Of a DNA stretch of 64,000 nucleotides, positions 1 to 9,648 are shown piece after piece (position 1 is the stretch's first letter; each line of letters begins with the position of its first letter). The DNA is from Flavobacterium cerinum. GTDB lineage: Bacteria; Bacteroidota; Bacteroidia; Flavobacteriales; Flavobacteriaceae. Location: assembly GCF_024496085.1 (NCBI RefSeq), contig NZ_CP101751.1, positions 1,426,001 through 1,490,000 of the forward strand, in the 5' to 3' direction. Under the pieces are notes generated by a model. It saw only the letters and a list, made by a program, of their open reading frames with translations. It ran no database searches and was not told where the DNA came from. The position numbers were made by a program, and so were the translations under genes.

Positions 1-615
1 TTAAAATAAACCGTTAATCTCGGCGTCTATTCGGTTGATAATGTTTCCTAAATCTTCCGGATTGTCTACGAAATTGATATTGTCTACATCAATGATCAAT
101 AATTTGCCTTTCGTGTAGGTCTGAATCCAGGCTTCATAACGTTCGTTCAGTCGGCTTAAATAATCAATAGAGATTGTATTTTCATATTCCCGTCCTCTTT
201 TGTGAATCTGAGAAACCAGATTCGGAATTGAGCTGCGTAAGTAAATCAATAAATCCGGAGGAGCAACTAAACCTTCCATTAATTCAAAAAGGGAAGTATA
301 ATTACTGAAGTCACGATTCGTCATTAAACCCATTGCATGTAAATTGGGGGCAAAAATATGGGCATCTTCATATATGGTTCTGTCCTGTATAATCTTTTTT
401 CCGCTTTGGCGAATTTGAAGCACTTGTCGGAAACGACTATTCAGGAAGTAAATTTGCAGGTTAAAAGACCAACGATCCATCTGATGGTAAAAATCATCTA
501 AGTAAGGATTGTCCACTACATCTTCAAAATGCGGTTCCCACTTAAAATGTTTTGCCAAAAGGCGGGTTAATGTTGTTTTTCCGGCACCAATGTTTCCTGC
601 TACAGCTATATGCAT
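1..615 (-). CDS. Deoxynucleoside kinase (dAdo/dCyd kinase family)
   Basis: Cytosolic salvage kinase that phosphorylates deoxynucleosides to dNMPs using ATP. The 204-residue protein starts with a P-loop, GNIGAGKTT at residues 7-15, followed by the acidic FEDVVDNPYL segment where the family has its catalytic Glu, then a DRW motif and a QDRT segment corresponding to the ERS/DR substrate motif. The length is typical for the bacterial family. The stop codon lies at the window edge (bases 1-3), so the gene is complete. Its start overlaps the stop of the upstream gene by one base (TAATG), which suggests cotranscription. Substrate preference (dA, dC or dG) cannot be read from the sequence. Confidence 0.9.
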   Translation of the reverse strand: MHIAVAGNIGAGKTTLTRLLAKHFKWEPHFEDVVDNPYLDDFYHQMDRWSFNLQIYFLNSRFRQVLQIRQSGKKIIQDRTIYEDAHIFAPNLHAMGLMTNRDFSNYTSLFELMEGLVAPPDLLIYLRSSIPNLVSQIHKRGREYENTISIDYLSRLNERYEAWIQTYTKGKLLIIDVDNINFVDNPEDLGNIINRIDAEINGLF

Positions 616-1409
616 TATGGTAAATTAATTTTATAATTTCTGATTTCGTTATTGGTAAAAGTAGCTAAAATTTGCTCTTTATAATAAAAACTTTTGATGC
701 TTTTTTCGGGGAGTTGGATATTTATCGTAACGGCATTTTCTAAGTCATAAAGAAACAAGCGGTTGTCTTTTTGAAAAAGAATTCGGGTAGGCGAAATAAA
801 TTGCAGATTGTCAAATGCGGGTAACTGCCCCAGATAGCTTATTTTTCCGAAAATACTGGAAACATAGCAATTATTACGGATGTCAACCCAGTAAAAATAA
901 TTGTAATCCGATTGATACTGCTGTATGGCATCTTTGATCGGGGTTGAAATCGGACTAAAAGTGTTTTTAAATATGTCGTATAAACCCAGTTTTTGTGAAT
1001 TCAGATCAAACAGCCACAAGCGATTCTGAGAAGCAAGACTAACAGCCTGCGGAAATAACTCCGGATTGGTTTCAGAAAAATTGATCTTCTGTGTTTCGTT
1101 TAATTGATTGTCTAATAATACGACAGCATTAAATACTTTATAATAAAGAACGATTTGTAACGGATTTTGGAGGTCAACCTGACGAATGGCTCCGAAAGCA
1201 AGATTGCGATATTGGAATTGCTGATTGCGGTTTGTTTTCCGAAATTCATTTTCTTTGATGGTATAAGTACTGCCAAACGGATCATTGCCGATAAAGAAGT
1301 CGCCTTCCATTTGTTCCGACGAAAGAAAAACCGGACTGATGTCTTTGGTTTGGGAACAGATGTGAAGACTGACCAACAAACAGAGGGAAAAAACAATTTT
1401 TTGCATCAT
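615..1409 (-). CDS. Exported protein of unknown function, possible beta-propeller
   Basis: I do not recognise a named family. The frame stays open further upstream, but the start is placed at the double Met (1404-1409) because it gives a clean signal peptide (MMQKIVFSLCLLVSLHICSQ), whereas the extension is Cys/Phe-rich and runs into the divergent neighbour. The mature part is rich in short beta-strand-like repeats such as LWLFDLNSQKLGLYDI and LFLYDLENAV, which suggests a small propeller-like fold. It lies directly upstream of the deoxynucleoside kinase with a one-base overlap, so the two are probably one transcript. A periplasmic or surface location is inferred from the signal peptide only. 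Confidence 0.7.
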   Translation of the reverse strand: MMQKIVFSLCLLVSLHICSQTKDISPVFLSSEQMEGDFFIGNDPFGSTYTIKENEFRKTNRNQQFQYRNLAFGAIRQVDLQNPLQIVLYYKVFNAVVLLDNQLNETQKINFSETNPELFPQAVSLASQNRLWLFDLNSQKLGLYDIFKNTFSPISTPIKDAIQQYQSDYNYFYWVDIRNNCYVSSIFGKISYLGQLPAFDNLQFISPTRILFQKDNRLFLYDLENAVTINIQLPEKSIKSFYYKEQILATFTNNEIRNYKINLP

Positions 1410-1528
1410 GCTGCAAATTACAAATAAACCTTTTATAAAGTAAAGAGTCCTATGTAAAATTGATCTTGCTTTGTAACAAAAAGCAGATTTAAAAGTCTTA
1501 TTCAAAAAAGCCAAACAAAAACAACAAG

Positions 1529-2404
1529 ATGAAAAAAACAATACTAACAGGGATAGCATTTTTAGGTTTTGCTATCACCGCTATGGCCCAGGGTTTTCAA
1601 GGAATGGCCGTCTATGAATCCAAAACCACAGCTCCTGAGTTTAAGATGGAAGGGAATGGAATTACACCTGAAATGCAGAAAATGATTCAGGAACGTATGA
1701 GAAAAATGCTGGAAAAAACATTTGTGCTGAATTTCGATAAATCGACTTCCATTTATAAAGAGGAAGAAAAGCTGGATGCGCCCGGACAACAGGGACCTGG
1801 CGGAAGAATGATGAATTCGATGATGGGAGCCGGAGGAACGTTTTTTAAAAATATAAAAGATAAAACCTATACCGTAGATAAAGAATTTATGGGTAAAGAG
1901 TTTTTGATCAACGATTCTTTAGCGAAACTGGAATGGAAACTGGAAGGTGAAACTAAAAAAATCGGGGATTACAATTGTTTTAAAGCCACAGCAATAAAAC
2001 CGGTAAGCCAATCGGATTTCCGTAATTTCAGAAGAAAAAAAGAGGGCGCTAAAAAAGAAGAGGCTAAAAAAGAGAAAACAACCAATTTTATGGATGATTT
2101 CGAAATGCCGAAAGAAATTACAATAACAGCGTGGTATACACCGGATATTCCGGTAAGTCAGGGACCGGAAAGTTATTGGGGATTACCGGGGCTAATCCTG
2201 GAAGTTAACGATGGTCGTACGGTGATTGTATGTTCTAAAGTGGTAATGAATTCGAAAGACAAAGTAGAGATAAAAGCTTCTAAAAACGGTAAAGTCGTTA
2301 AACAAAAAGAATACGATGAAATCGTGGTGAAAAAAATGGAAGAAATGCGTGAAATGAACGGCGGACAAGGTCCGGGTCGTATGCAAATGCGAATGGGCCG
2401 TTAA
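1529..2404 (+). CDS. GLPGLI family exported protein (Met-rich variant)
   Basis: A 291-residue secreted protein with signal peptide MKKTILTGIAFLGFAITAMAQ and the family-defining YWGLPGLILEV motif near residue 220. The family is common in Bacteroidota, usually beside TonB-receptor-like barrels, and has no established biochemical function. This copy is unusually rich in Met and Gly in two places: MMNSMMGAGG around residue 92 and a C-terminal tail with GRMQMRMGR. Its paralogue at 4605-5432 shares the N-terminal half and the stretch around GLPGLI almost word for word but lacks the Met clusters. The two paralogues flank a convergently oriented two-component system, so the four genes plus the barrel at 5559 probably form one envelope module. 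Confidence 0.88.
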   Translation: MKKTILTGIAFLGFAITAMAQGFQGMAVYESKTTAPEFKMEGNGITPEMQKMIQERMRKMLEKTFVLNFDKSTSIYKEEEKLDAPGQQGPGGRMMNSMMGAGGTFFKNIKDKTYTVDKEFMGKEFLINDSLAKLEWKLEGETKKIGDYNCFKATAIKPVSQSDFRNFRRKKEGAKKEEAKKEKTTNFMDDFEMPKEITITAWYTPDIPVSQGPESYWGLPGLILEVNDGRTVIVCSKVVMNSKDKVEIKASKNGKVVKQKEYDEIVVKKMEEMREMNGGQGPGRMQMRMGR

Positions 2405-2407
2405 TCA

Positions 2408-3085
2408 CTAACCAATAAGTTTATAGCCTCTGCCTCTTACATTGATGATTTGAATGGAAGGGTCGGAGGCTAATTTTTTACGCAGTTTTGAAATAAAAAC
2501 ATCCATACTCCGACCGTTAAAAAAATCATCTTTACCCCATATGTGGAGTAATGCAGCCGATTTGTCAAGAATTTCATTTCGGTTTTCCAACAGCAGTTTT
2601 AAGACCAATGCTTCCCGATGAGTCAAAGAATAAACCGTCTCCTTATGGGATAAGATTTGTTTGTTGAAATTAAAATCGTAAGAACCGATACGATTTTGAT
2701 CTTCCGTAGTATGTTGAGCTATACGTCCCAATAGAGCATGAATCCGAACGATCAACTCTTCCATGCTAAACGGCTTTTTTATGTAGTCGTTTCCGCCGTG
2801 ATTAAATCCGTCTACCACATCCTGAACCTGCGATTTTGCACTTAAAAAAAGCAACGGTATCGTTTTATCTGTTTTTCGGATTTCCTGAGCCAGTGTAAAA
2901 CCATCTTTTTTAGGCATCATAATGTCCAAAACAACAGCATCGGGCCTTTCGTTTATAAACGCTCGGTATGCATCTTCACCATTTATGCAATGCGTTACTT
3001 TAAAATCACGGGTTTCCAGACTTTCCTTGATAATCAGACCCAGTGTTTCTTCGTCTTCAGCCAGTAATAAATTGATTTTACTCAT
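2408..3085 (-). CDS. OmpR-family response regulator
   Basis: A 225-residue DNA-binding regulator. The N-terminal receiver domain has the acidic pocket (E10, D11), the phosphoacceptor D54 in VVLDIMMPKKDG and the conserved Lys in the IKKPF segment. The C-terminal winged-helix domain (about residues 125-225) ends in the typical VRGRGYKL. Its start lies within the last 8 bases of the histidine kinase gene, so the pair is translationally coupled. Only 3 bases separate its stop from the stop of the convergent GLPGLI gene. The targets are not visible, but the flanking GLPGLI genes are obvious candidates. Confidence 0.95.
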   Translation of the reverse strand: MSKINLLLAEDEETLGLIIKESLETRDFKVTHCINGEDAYRAFINERPDAVVLDIMMPKKDGFTLAQEIRKTDKTIPLLFLSAKSQVQDVVDGFNHGGNDYIKKPFSMEELIVRIHALLGRIAQHTTEDQNRIGSYDFNFNKQILSHKETVYSLTHREALVLKLLLENRNEILDKSAALLHIWGKDDFFNGRSMDVFISKLRKKLASDPSIQIINVRGRGYKLIG

Positions 3086-4484
3086 GTGGAATTGTGATTT
3101 TAAATGTGGTTATTTCATCCGAAATCAGTTCAAGTGTTCCGCCGTGTTTTAGAATAATATTACGGGCATAATACAATCCGATTCCGAAACCTTTTTGATC
3201 ATGTCGGTTGTTACTGGGAATCCGGTAAAACTTATCGAAAATTTTCGCGCGTTGGGATTTGTCTATCCCGGAGCCGTTGTCACTAACGGTAATGCTGGTT
3301 TTTCCGCTTTCTTCCGTAAGTGTTAATATGATTTGATCACCACCGTATTTAATAGCATTGTCAATCAGATTGGTGATCACATTTTCAAAATGAAAAACAT
3401 CAACATAAATTAGAATTTCCGGATTCGTCGTCTTTAGAGAAATACTCTTTTCGGTTTTGATCTGTATCTTTTCAAGTATGTTTTGAGTTAATTCATTTAA
3501 GTTGACCGATTCCCGTCGCAATTGTAATTGATCACTTTCTAAAAAGGAAGTTTCCAAAATTTTCTCTACAATCTGATGTAGTTTCGCTAAATGCTGATTG
3601 GATATTGCCAGGTATTTCTTTGTTTTCTCCGGCTCATTCTCGGTGTTGAATTTTTCTATTCCTTCAAGTGCACTGGTTACAACGGCAATCGGCGTTTTGA
3701 GCTCGTGTGATACATTACTGATAAAATCATTTTTAATAATAGCGAGCTGTTTTTGTTGGCGGATAATATACAGCAGATAGAAAAGAGAAAAAACAATACA
3801 CAATGATAAAATCAAGGATAAGAGTATACCGGCAAGACCTTCTTTTAGGGTTTTAAAAAAAATATCAGGGAAAAATAATTCCAGTTTACCGTCCTGTGGT
3901 AAATAAGTTGATTTAGAAGCTGTAGTAAAACTATATTTTTTATCTCCGGGATTTTGATATTCCGATACCGTCCGATGATTTCGTGTGTATAATAATGCGT
4001 AATCCATATCAAGTTGCTTACGGCTAAACTCACGATCGAGATAGTTCGCAATTTTGGGTAAGTCAATACTGTCCTGACGTACGGCAATAATGATTTTTTG
4101 GGCTAATACCTGTATGTTTTTGATCTCCGAAACGGATGGGTTGGGTTCGTCGGAGGAATATTTAATAAGGACTTTTTTGTGTTTCGGTTTGGAGGAATCA
4201 GCCTGGACCTTTGTCCGGTATACGCGTATGTTTTTTACATCACCGGGAACAGGTAAATCAGATGGATCAGGCAAATTTATCGTATCGCGATAAGTAATAT
4301 TCGATTTGGCTTTTTCACTGTAATAACTGTCAATACCATTATCTAAAGCGATCTGAATTGTATTGATCAAATTTTGTTTATTCGTCCGGTAGCTGGTAAT
4401 ATTCCAATAGATTTGAATCCCTACAGTGATAAGAATTGTAAAGGTGATCCAGTAAACGATATGGTTCCGGAAAAATGATTTCAT
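3078..4484 (-). CDS. Membrane sensor histidine kinase
   Basis: A 468-residue inner-membrane sensor kinase. TM1 lies at about residues 9-27, followed by a periplasmic sensor region of about 190 residues without a recognisable domain, then TM2 at about 217-242. A HisKA domain with phosphoacceptor H260 (NVSHELKTP) follows, then an HATPase domain with N box (N372/N376), DNGSGI at 402-407 and GFGIGL at 432-437. It is cotranscribed with the response regulator, with overlapping ends. The signal is unknown. Its position between two secreted GLPGLI proteins and next to an outer-membrane barrel suggests envelope or metal sensing, which is an inference. Confidence 0.94.
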   Translation of the reverse strand: MKSFFRNHIVYWITFTILITVGIQIYWNITSYRTNKQNLINTIQIALDNGIDSYYSEKAKSNITYRDTINLPDPSDLPVPGDVKNIRVYRTKVQADSSKPKHKKVLIKYSSDEPNPSVSEIKNIQVLAQKIIIAVRQDSIDLPKIANYLDREFSRKQLDMDYALLYTRNHRTVSEYQNPGDKKYSFTTASKSTYLPQDGKLELFFPDIFFKTLKEGLAGILLSLILSLCIVFSLFYLLYIIRQQKQLAIIKNDFISNVSHELKTPIAVVTSALEGIEKFNTENEPEKTKKYLAISNQHLAKLHQIVEKILETSFLESDQLQLRRESVNLNELTQNILEKIQIKTEKSISLKTTNPEILIYVDVFHFENVITNLIDNAIKYGGDQIILTLTEESGKTSITVSDNGSGIDKSQRAKIFDKFYRIPSNNRHDQKGFGIGLYYARNIILKHGGTLELISDEITTFKITIPHE

Positions 4485-4604
4485 GATTCAAAAGTAATAA
4501 CTGCCGGGATATCTTTTTTAGCGTTAACACACGTTAACATTCATTACGTTCCTGTTAAAGCTTGCTCAAATACATTTGTATCAGGAAATTAATAAAAAAA
4601 CACG

Positions 4605-5432
4605 ATGAAAAAAAGTATTTTATGGGGAGCACTTCTTTTGTGGAGCATTGGAAGCGTTCAGGCACAGCAGCAATTTAGCGGTAAAGCGGTTTATGAATCC
4701 AAACGTGATATGTCGAAGCTAAAAGTGGAAGGCAATAGTATGACACCGGAAATACAGCAGCGAATTCTCGAGCAAATGAAAAAGAATATGGAGAAAACCT
4801 TTGTGCTGGATTTTGATAAAACAACTTCGCTTTATAAGGAAGAAGAGAAACTGGAAAGTCCGTTGGCCGATGCCGGATCGGGTGTTCGGGTGCGCGTTTC
4901 TACCAGAGGGGGAAATTTGTATAAAAATGTAAAAGAGAAACGCTATGTCGATGAAAATGAAATATTCGGAAAAGAATTTTTGATTAAGGATGCGTTGACC
5001 GATTGGAAGTGGGAAATGAGTTCCGAAACGAAAATGATTGGCGATTATACCTGTTATAAAGCGACAGCGATTCGGAATAAAATAGCAGAACCGAAGCCTA
5101 AAGATAAAAAATCGGTTTTAAATCTTGAAGAAACAGAACCGAAGGAAGTTCGTGTTACAGCTTGGTATACGCCGGATATTCCGGTAAGTCAGGGACCGGA
5201 TGATTATTGGGGATTGCCGGGATTAATTCTCGAGGTAAGCGACGGGAATACGACTATTTTGTGCTCTAAAATTGTGCTGAATCCAAAAGAAAAAACACAA
5301 ATTAAAGAACCTACAAAAGGAAAAGTAGTAACGCAAAATGAATATGATACGATACTGCGTAAAAAAGCAGAAGAGACTTTTGAAGTGTCGAAAAATGAAA
5401 AAGGGAAAACGGTTATTCGAATCGGCGGATAA
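4605..5432 (+). CDS. GLPGLI family exported protein (second copy)
   Basis: A 275-residue paralogue of the protein at 1529-2404, with signal peptide MKKSILWGALLLWSIGSVQAQ and the same YWGLPGLILEV motif. The shared MEKTFVLDFDKTT and TAWYTPDIPVSQGP segments show recent common ancestry, and the DNA around them is also strongly conserved. The C-terminus (KNEKGKTVIRIGG) is not Met-rich. It is divergent from the histidine kinase gene, with 120 bp between the starts, and is followed 126 bp later by the barrel gene in the same direction, so the two are likely a functional pair. Confidence 0.88.
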   Translation: MKKSILWGALLLWSIGSVQAQQQFSGKAVYESKRDMSKLKVEGNSMTPEIQQRILEQMKKNMEKTFVLDFDKTTSLYKEEEKLESPLADAGSGVRVRVSTRGGNLYKNVKEKRYVDENEIFGKEFLIKDALTDWKWEMSSETKMIGDYTCYKATAIRNKIAEPKPKDKKSVLNLEETEPKEVRVTAWYTPDIPVSQGPDDYWGLPGLILEVSDGNTTILCSKIVLNPKEKTQIKEPTKGKVVTQNEYDTILRKKAEETFEVSKNEKGKTVIRIGG

Positions 5433-5558
5433 TATTGAAATAATAATGCATTGTTTTCGTAACAAAAAATAAAAAAAAACGTCTATAAAGATTGAACCAA
5501 ATTCATTTTTTGAAGTCTTAGAATAGTATAAACTCAAAAGGAAAGTAAAATCAGTATA

Positions 5559-8270
5559 ATGAAGAAATATTTACACCTACTATTTTGTCTGTTGTCATTG
5601 GCCGGTTATGCCCAGAATATCCGCTATGAAGGCGTTATTAAAGATACTTTGGGAGCACCGTTGGAAATGGCTAATATCATGGCGATCAATAAAGAAACAA
5701 AAGCCATGGATGCCTATGCGATCACAAATGATGCGGGAAAGTTTCAGATGTCTTTAAAAGCCAATACTAATTATACGATTAAAGCCAGTTACGTAGGCTA
5801 TTCGGCTTATGAAGCCGATCTGAAAACGGGGGCAACGAATATGAGTAAAACGATAAGCCTGCATGAAGGGATTGATTTACAAGGCGTGCAGATTGTAAAA
5901 GAAATGCCGGTTACCATAAAAGGCGATACCATTGTCTATAATGCCGATTCGTTTAAAAACGGAACAGAACGGAAATTAGGCGATGTGCTGAAAAAACTAC
6001 CGGGTGTTGAGGTGAATGCCGATGGTGAAATTGAGGTAGAAGGTAAAAAAGTCCAGAAAGTAATGGTGGAAGGAAAAGACTTTTTTGACGGTGATACTAA
6101 AATTGCGACAAAAAATATACCGGCTGATGCTTTGGATAAGATTCAGGTATTGCGGAATTATAATGAAGTGTCCAATTTAAAAGGACTGGAAAACAACGAA
6201 GAGAATGTAGCGCTGAACATCAAATTAAAAGAAGGAAAGAAAAATTTCTGGTTTGGGGAAATGATGGCCGGAATTGGTGTCGGACATGAGGAAGATCGCC
6301 ATATTGTGAATCCGAAATTGTTTTATTACAATCCGAAGTACAGCGTTAATGTAATCGGTAATCTGAATAATATAGGAGAATTGCCGTTAACGATGCAGGA
6401 CTATTTTAAGTTTTCAGGCGGATTTAAAAACATGATGCGAAAAGGCGGAACGTCATTTAATGTTTCTTCAAACGACCTGGCCATTTTAGGACTTCGTAAT
6501 AATCGGGCAAAAGAAATCGATACCAAATTCGGAGCGGCAAACTTTAGTTATAACCCATCCAAAGCGTGGACACTTAGCGGATTCGGAATTTTCTCCGCCA
6601 GTAAAACCGATTTGGAAACGAATTCCAGAACGGTGCGAACGGATAACTTACCGGACGGAACTACGGCAACGATTACTGAAGAACGCCAGGATCTGACACG
6701 CCAGAAAACCAATTTGGGGCTGTTTAAACTAAGTTCAAGTTATGTGCCGTCGGATAAAGTGCATTTTGATTACGATGCTTTTATTAAGGTATCCGATCAA
6801 AAAGAAACCAATAGTGTTTATTCGAGTTTATTGGATGATATTTATACCAATAAAAAGCAAAAACCGTTTTCAATAAGTCAAAACCTGAATTACTATTATA
6901 CTTTAAATAATAAGAATGTTTTTGCTTTTGAAATGCAACATTTGTATCAGGAAGAAGATCCTTTTTATAATGCAAATCTGCAATTACAACCGTTTCAGTT
7001 ACCGGGATATGTGATCGGACAAAATCGTAATGATCTGACGCAAAACCGTTTTGTGAAAACAAATAAATTAGATGCGAAGTTTGATTATTACTATATGGTA
7101 ACGCCAAAAAGTAATATCAATGTAACGATAGGAAATACGTATTCCAATCAGAATTTTAATTCTCATATTTTCCAGATTCTGGATAACGGTAATACAAATG
7201 ACCTGAACGATCCGCAGAACAATAATAATGTGGATTATACATTTAACGATGTGTTTTTGGGATTGCATTATAAATTTATAACCGGGAAGTTTACGTTTAA
7301 TCCGGGATTCAGTCTGCATAACTATACGATGAATAACGAACAGTTGCAAACCGAGTTTAAAAACAATTTTGTACGCGTGTTACCGGATTTTTATGCGCTG
7401 TATCAAATTAAAAAATCAGAAACGCTGACGTATAATTTCTCCCTGACGAATAACTTTACGGACATCGCCAAATTAGCGGAAGGTTATGTGTTTTCCAATT
7501 ATAACAGTTTATTCAGTGGTAATCGTACATTGGAAAGCTCGTTGTCGCAAGTACATAGTTTGCGTTATTTTAAATACAACATGTTTAACTTTGAAAATAT
7601 TTTTGCCAATATTACCTATACCCGACAAACAGATGCGATTAAATCGAAAGCCCTTTTTGACGGTGTAAATCAGGTGTCGTCTTCAGTGAATATGAATTCG
7701 GCTTTTGCAGATGAAAGTTTTACGGCCAATGCAAATTACGGGCGTTCTTTTCTTCGCTATTATAAAGCATCGATCGGCGGAAATTTCAGTTGGAGTAAAA
7801 ACAACAATATCCGGGTATTTCAGAATAACGTAGAAGAAACCCAGACAACCGATTCGTATACGCAGAATTATAACGTGAAATTTTCAACCAATTTCAAGAA
7901 ATTACCGAATATTGAGTTGGGCTACGGATTCACCAAAAACGATTTCTTTAGTGATACCTTCTTTGTCGATAGTCCTTCGGTAACATTGGAGTATTATTTT
8001 CTTGATGCTTTTTCATTTACATCGGATTATACTTTTTATCACAACCGAAATAAAGCCAATACAATCGATAACGAATATGATTTTTTGAATGCAAGTCTGA
8101 CTTATCAAAAAAAGGATAGTAAATGGGAATACAAAGTTTCAGCGACGAACCTTTTGAATACAACATCATTAAATGATAGTAGTTTTAATCAGTTAGGCGG
8201 TTCCAGTAGCTTTTCACAATATCTGGTACAACCGCGATATATTATATTCTCTTTAAAATACAATCTATAA
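5559..8270 (+). CDS. Outer-membrane beta-barrel, TonB-receptor-like with regulatory domain
   Basis: A 903-residue outer-membrane protein. It has a signal peptide (MKKYLHLLFCLLSLAGYAQ) and a carboxypeptidase-regulatory-like beta-sandwich at about residues 23-105 (starting YEGVIKDTLGAPLEMANIM). A plug-like segment follows (GDTIVYNADSFKNGTERKLG...), and then a long barrel ending in the short aromatic strand FSLKYNL. This architecture is typical of the barrels encoded next to GLPGLI genes. No canonical TonB box is evident, so energy dependence is uncertain. The substrate is unknown. A perfect stem-loop terminator follows the gene. Confidence 0.88.
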   Translation: MKKYLHLLFCLLSLAGYAQNIRYEGVIKDTLGAPLEMANIMAINKETKAMDAYAITNDAGKFQMSLKANTNYTIKASYVGYSAYEADLKTGATNMSKTISLHEGIDLQGVQIVKEMPVTIKGDTIVYNADSFKNGTERKLGDVLKKLPGVEVNADGEIEVEGKKVQKVMVEGKDFFDGDTKIATKNIPADALDKIQVLRNYNEVSNLKGLENNEENVALNIKLKEGKKNFWFGEMMAGIGVGHEEDRHIVNPKLFYYNPKYSVNVIGNLNNIGELPLTMQDYFKFSGGFKNMMRKGGTSFNVSSNDLAILGLRNNRAKEIDTKFGAANFSYNPSKAWTLSGFGIFSASKTDLETNSRTVRTDNLPDGTTATITEERQDLTRQKTNLGLFKLSSSYVPSDKVHFDYDAFIKVSDQKETNSVYSSLLDDIYTNKKQKPFSISQNLNYYYTLNNKNVFAFEMQHLYQEEDPFYNANLQLQPFQLPGYVIGQNRNDLTQNRFVKTNKLDAKFDYYYMVTPKSNINVTIGNTYSNQNFNSHIFQILDNGNTNDLNDPQNNNNVDYTFNDVFLGLHYKFITGKFTFNPGFSLHNYTMNNEQLQTEFKNNFVRVLPDFYALYQIKKSETLTYNFSLTNNFTDIAKLAEGYVFSNYNSLFSGNRTLESSLSQVHSLRYFKYNMFNFENIFANITYTRQTDAIKSKALFDGVNQVSSSVNMNSAFADESFTANANYGRSFLRYYKASIGGNFSWSKNNNIRVFQNNVEETQTTDSYTQNYNVKFSTNFKKLPNIELGYGFTKNDFFSDTFFVDSPSVTLEYYFLDAFSFTSDYTFYHNRNKANTIDNEYDFLNASLTYQKKDSKWEYKVSATNLLNTTSLNDSSFNQLGGSSSFSQYLVQPRYIIFSLKYNL

Positions 8271-8291
8271 AAACGAATCGTTATTAAAAAG

Positions 8292-8318
8292 AAACAGCCT
8301 GCAATTGCAGGCTGTTTT
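8292..8318. terminator. Bidirectional intrinsic terminator
   Basis: A perfect 26-base palindrome (13 bp arms, core AGCCTGCAATTGCAGGCT) followed by TTTT on the plus strand and flanked by A residues on the left, so it has a U-tract for both directions. It sits between the convergent barrel gene and metK. Confidence 0.85.
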
Positions 8319-8335
8319 GTTATATAAGGCTCCGA

Positions 8336-9586
8336 TTATAAGCCGAAAGCTTCTTTGATAGCGTCTACGTAATCCAGTTTCTCCCAGGTAAACAATTCTA
8401 CAGTAACGGTTTTTTCTTTTCCGCCCGGAGCAATAAAGGTTTTAGTTACCGTTTCCGGTGTTCTTCCCATGTGTCCGTAAGCAGCAGTTTCGCTGTAAAT
8501 AGGATTTCTTAATTTTAAACGTTGTTCGATAAAGTAAGGACGCATGTCGAAGATGCTCTCTACTTTTTTCGCAATTTCACCGTCAGTCAGATTTACCTTT
8601 GACGTACCGTAAGTATTAATGTAAATACCCATTGGTTTTGCTACACCGATTGCATAAGAAACCTGAACCAGAATTTCATCGGCAATACCGGCAGCTACCA
8701 GGTTTTTAGCGATATGACGGGTAGCATAAGCCGCACTACGGTCTACTTTACTCGGATCTTTTCCGGAGAAAGCACCACCACCGTGAGCTCCTTTTCCGCC
8801 ATAAGTATCTACAATGATTTTTCTTCCCGTTAATCCGGTGTCACCGTGAGGTCCTCCGATAACGAATTTTCCGGTCGGGTTAATGTGGTACTCGATTCTT
8901 TCGTTGAATAGATGTGCATATTGAGGATTCTTTGCAATGATACGCGGAATCAAAATTTCGATAATATCTTTTTTGATTTTTGCTAACATCGTTGCTTCTT
9001 CATCAAAATCATCATGTTGTGTAGAAATTACAATAGCATCAATACGCACCGGTTTGTTGTTATTGTCGTATTCTAACGTTACCTGAGACTTAGCATCGGG
9101 GCGTAAATATGTGATTTCGTTATTCTCTCTTCGCAATGCAGAAAGTTCCTGTAATAATTTGTGCGAAAGATTTAAAGCCAATGGCATATAATCTTCGGTT
9201 TCGTTTGTTGCATAACCAAACATCATTCCCTGGTCACCGGCACCCTGATCTTCCTTGTTAGATCGGTCAACACCCTGGTTGATATCTTGTGATTGTTCGT
9301 GAATAGCTGATAAAACGCCACAAGAGTTGGCTTCGAACATATATTCACTTTTGGTATAACCGATTTTTTTGATCACCTCACGGGCAATCTGCTGTACATC
9401 CAGGTAAATTTTAGATTTTACTTCACCGGCAAGAATTACCTGTCCGGTAGTAACTAATGTTTCACATGCTACTTTCGATTCCGGATCGAAAGCTAAAAAA
9501 TTATCAATTAATGCATCAGAAATTTGATCGGCAATCTTATCCGGATGTCCCTCACTTACTGATTCTGACGTAAATAAATAAGCCAT
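8336..9586 (-). CDS. metK: S-adenosylmethionine synthetase
   Basis: Cytosolic enzyme that makes SAM from methionine and ATP. The 416-residue protein carries the family signatures [18 protein letters not shown] at the N-terminus, [12 protein letters not shown] (ATP/metal binding) and [19 protein letters not shown] in the C-terminal half. Length is close to the usual 380-420. It stands alone on the minus strand beside the methionine-biosynthesis block. The leader of about 145 nt contains a SAM-II-type aptamer, so its product probably represses its own expression. Confidence 0.97.
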   Translation of the reverse strand: MAYLFTSESVSEGHPDKIADQISDALIDNFLAFDPESKVACETLVTTGQVILAGEVKSKIYLDVQQIAREVIKKIGYTKSEYMFEANSCGVLSAIHEQSQDINQGVDRSNKEDQGAGDQGMMFGYATNETEDYMPLALNLSHKLLQELSALRRENNEITYLRPDAKSQVTLEYDNNNKPVRIDAIVISTQHDDFDEEATMLAKIKKDIIEILIPRIIAKNPQYAHLFNERIEYHINPTGKFVIGGPHGDTGLTGRKIIVDTYGGKGAHGGGAFSGKDPSKVDRSAAYATRHIAKNLVAAGIADEILVQVSYAIGVAKPMGIYINTYGTSKVNLTDGEIAKKVESIFDMRPYFIEQRLKLRNPIYSETAAYGHMGRTPETVTKTFIAPGGKEKTVTVELFTWEKLDYVDAIKEAFGL

Positions 9587-9648
9587 AAGTTTAATTTTTA
9601 TAATTAAGCGAGGAAAAAATATTGCAGGAAATGCCTAAAGAAGTAAGT

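Noticed and set aside
1112..1427. Overlapping open frames on both strands within the unknown exported protein gene
   Set aside because: No recognisable protein features; they are shadows of the gene with the signal peptide.
1410..1559. N-terminal extension of the unknown protein at 615-1409
   Set aside because: The extension is Cys/Phe-rich and overlaps the start of the divergent GLPGLI gene; the double Met at 1404-1409 begins a clear signal peptide.
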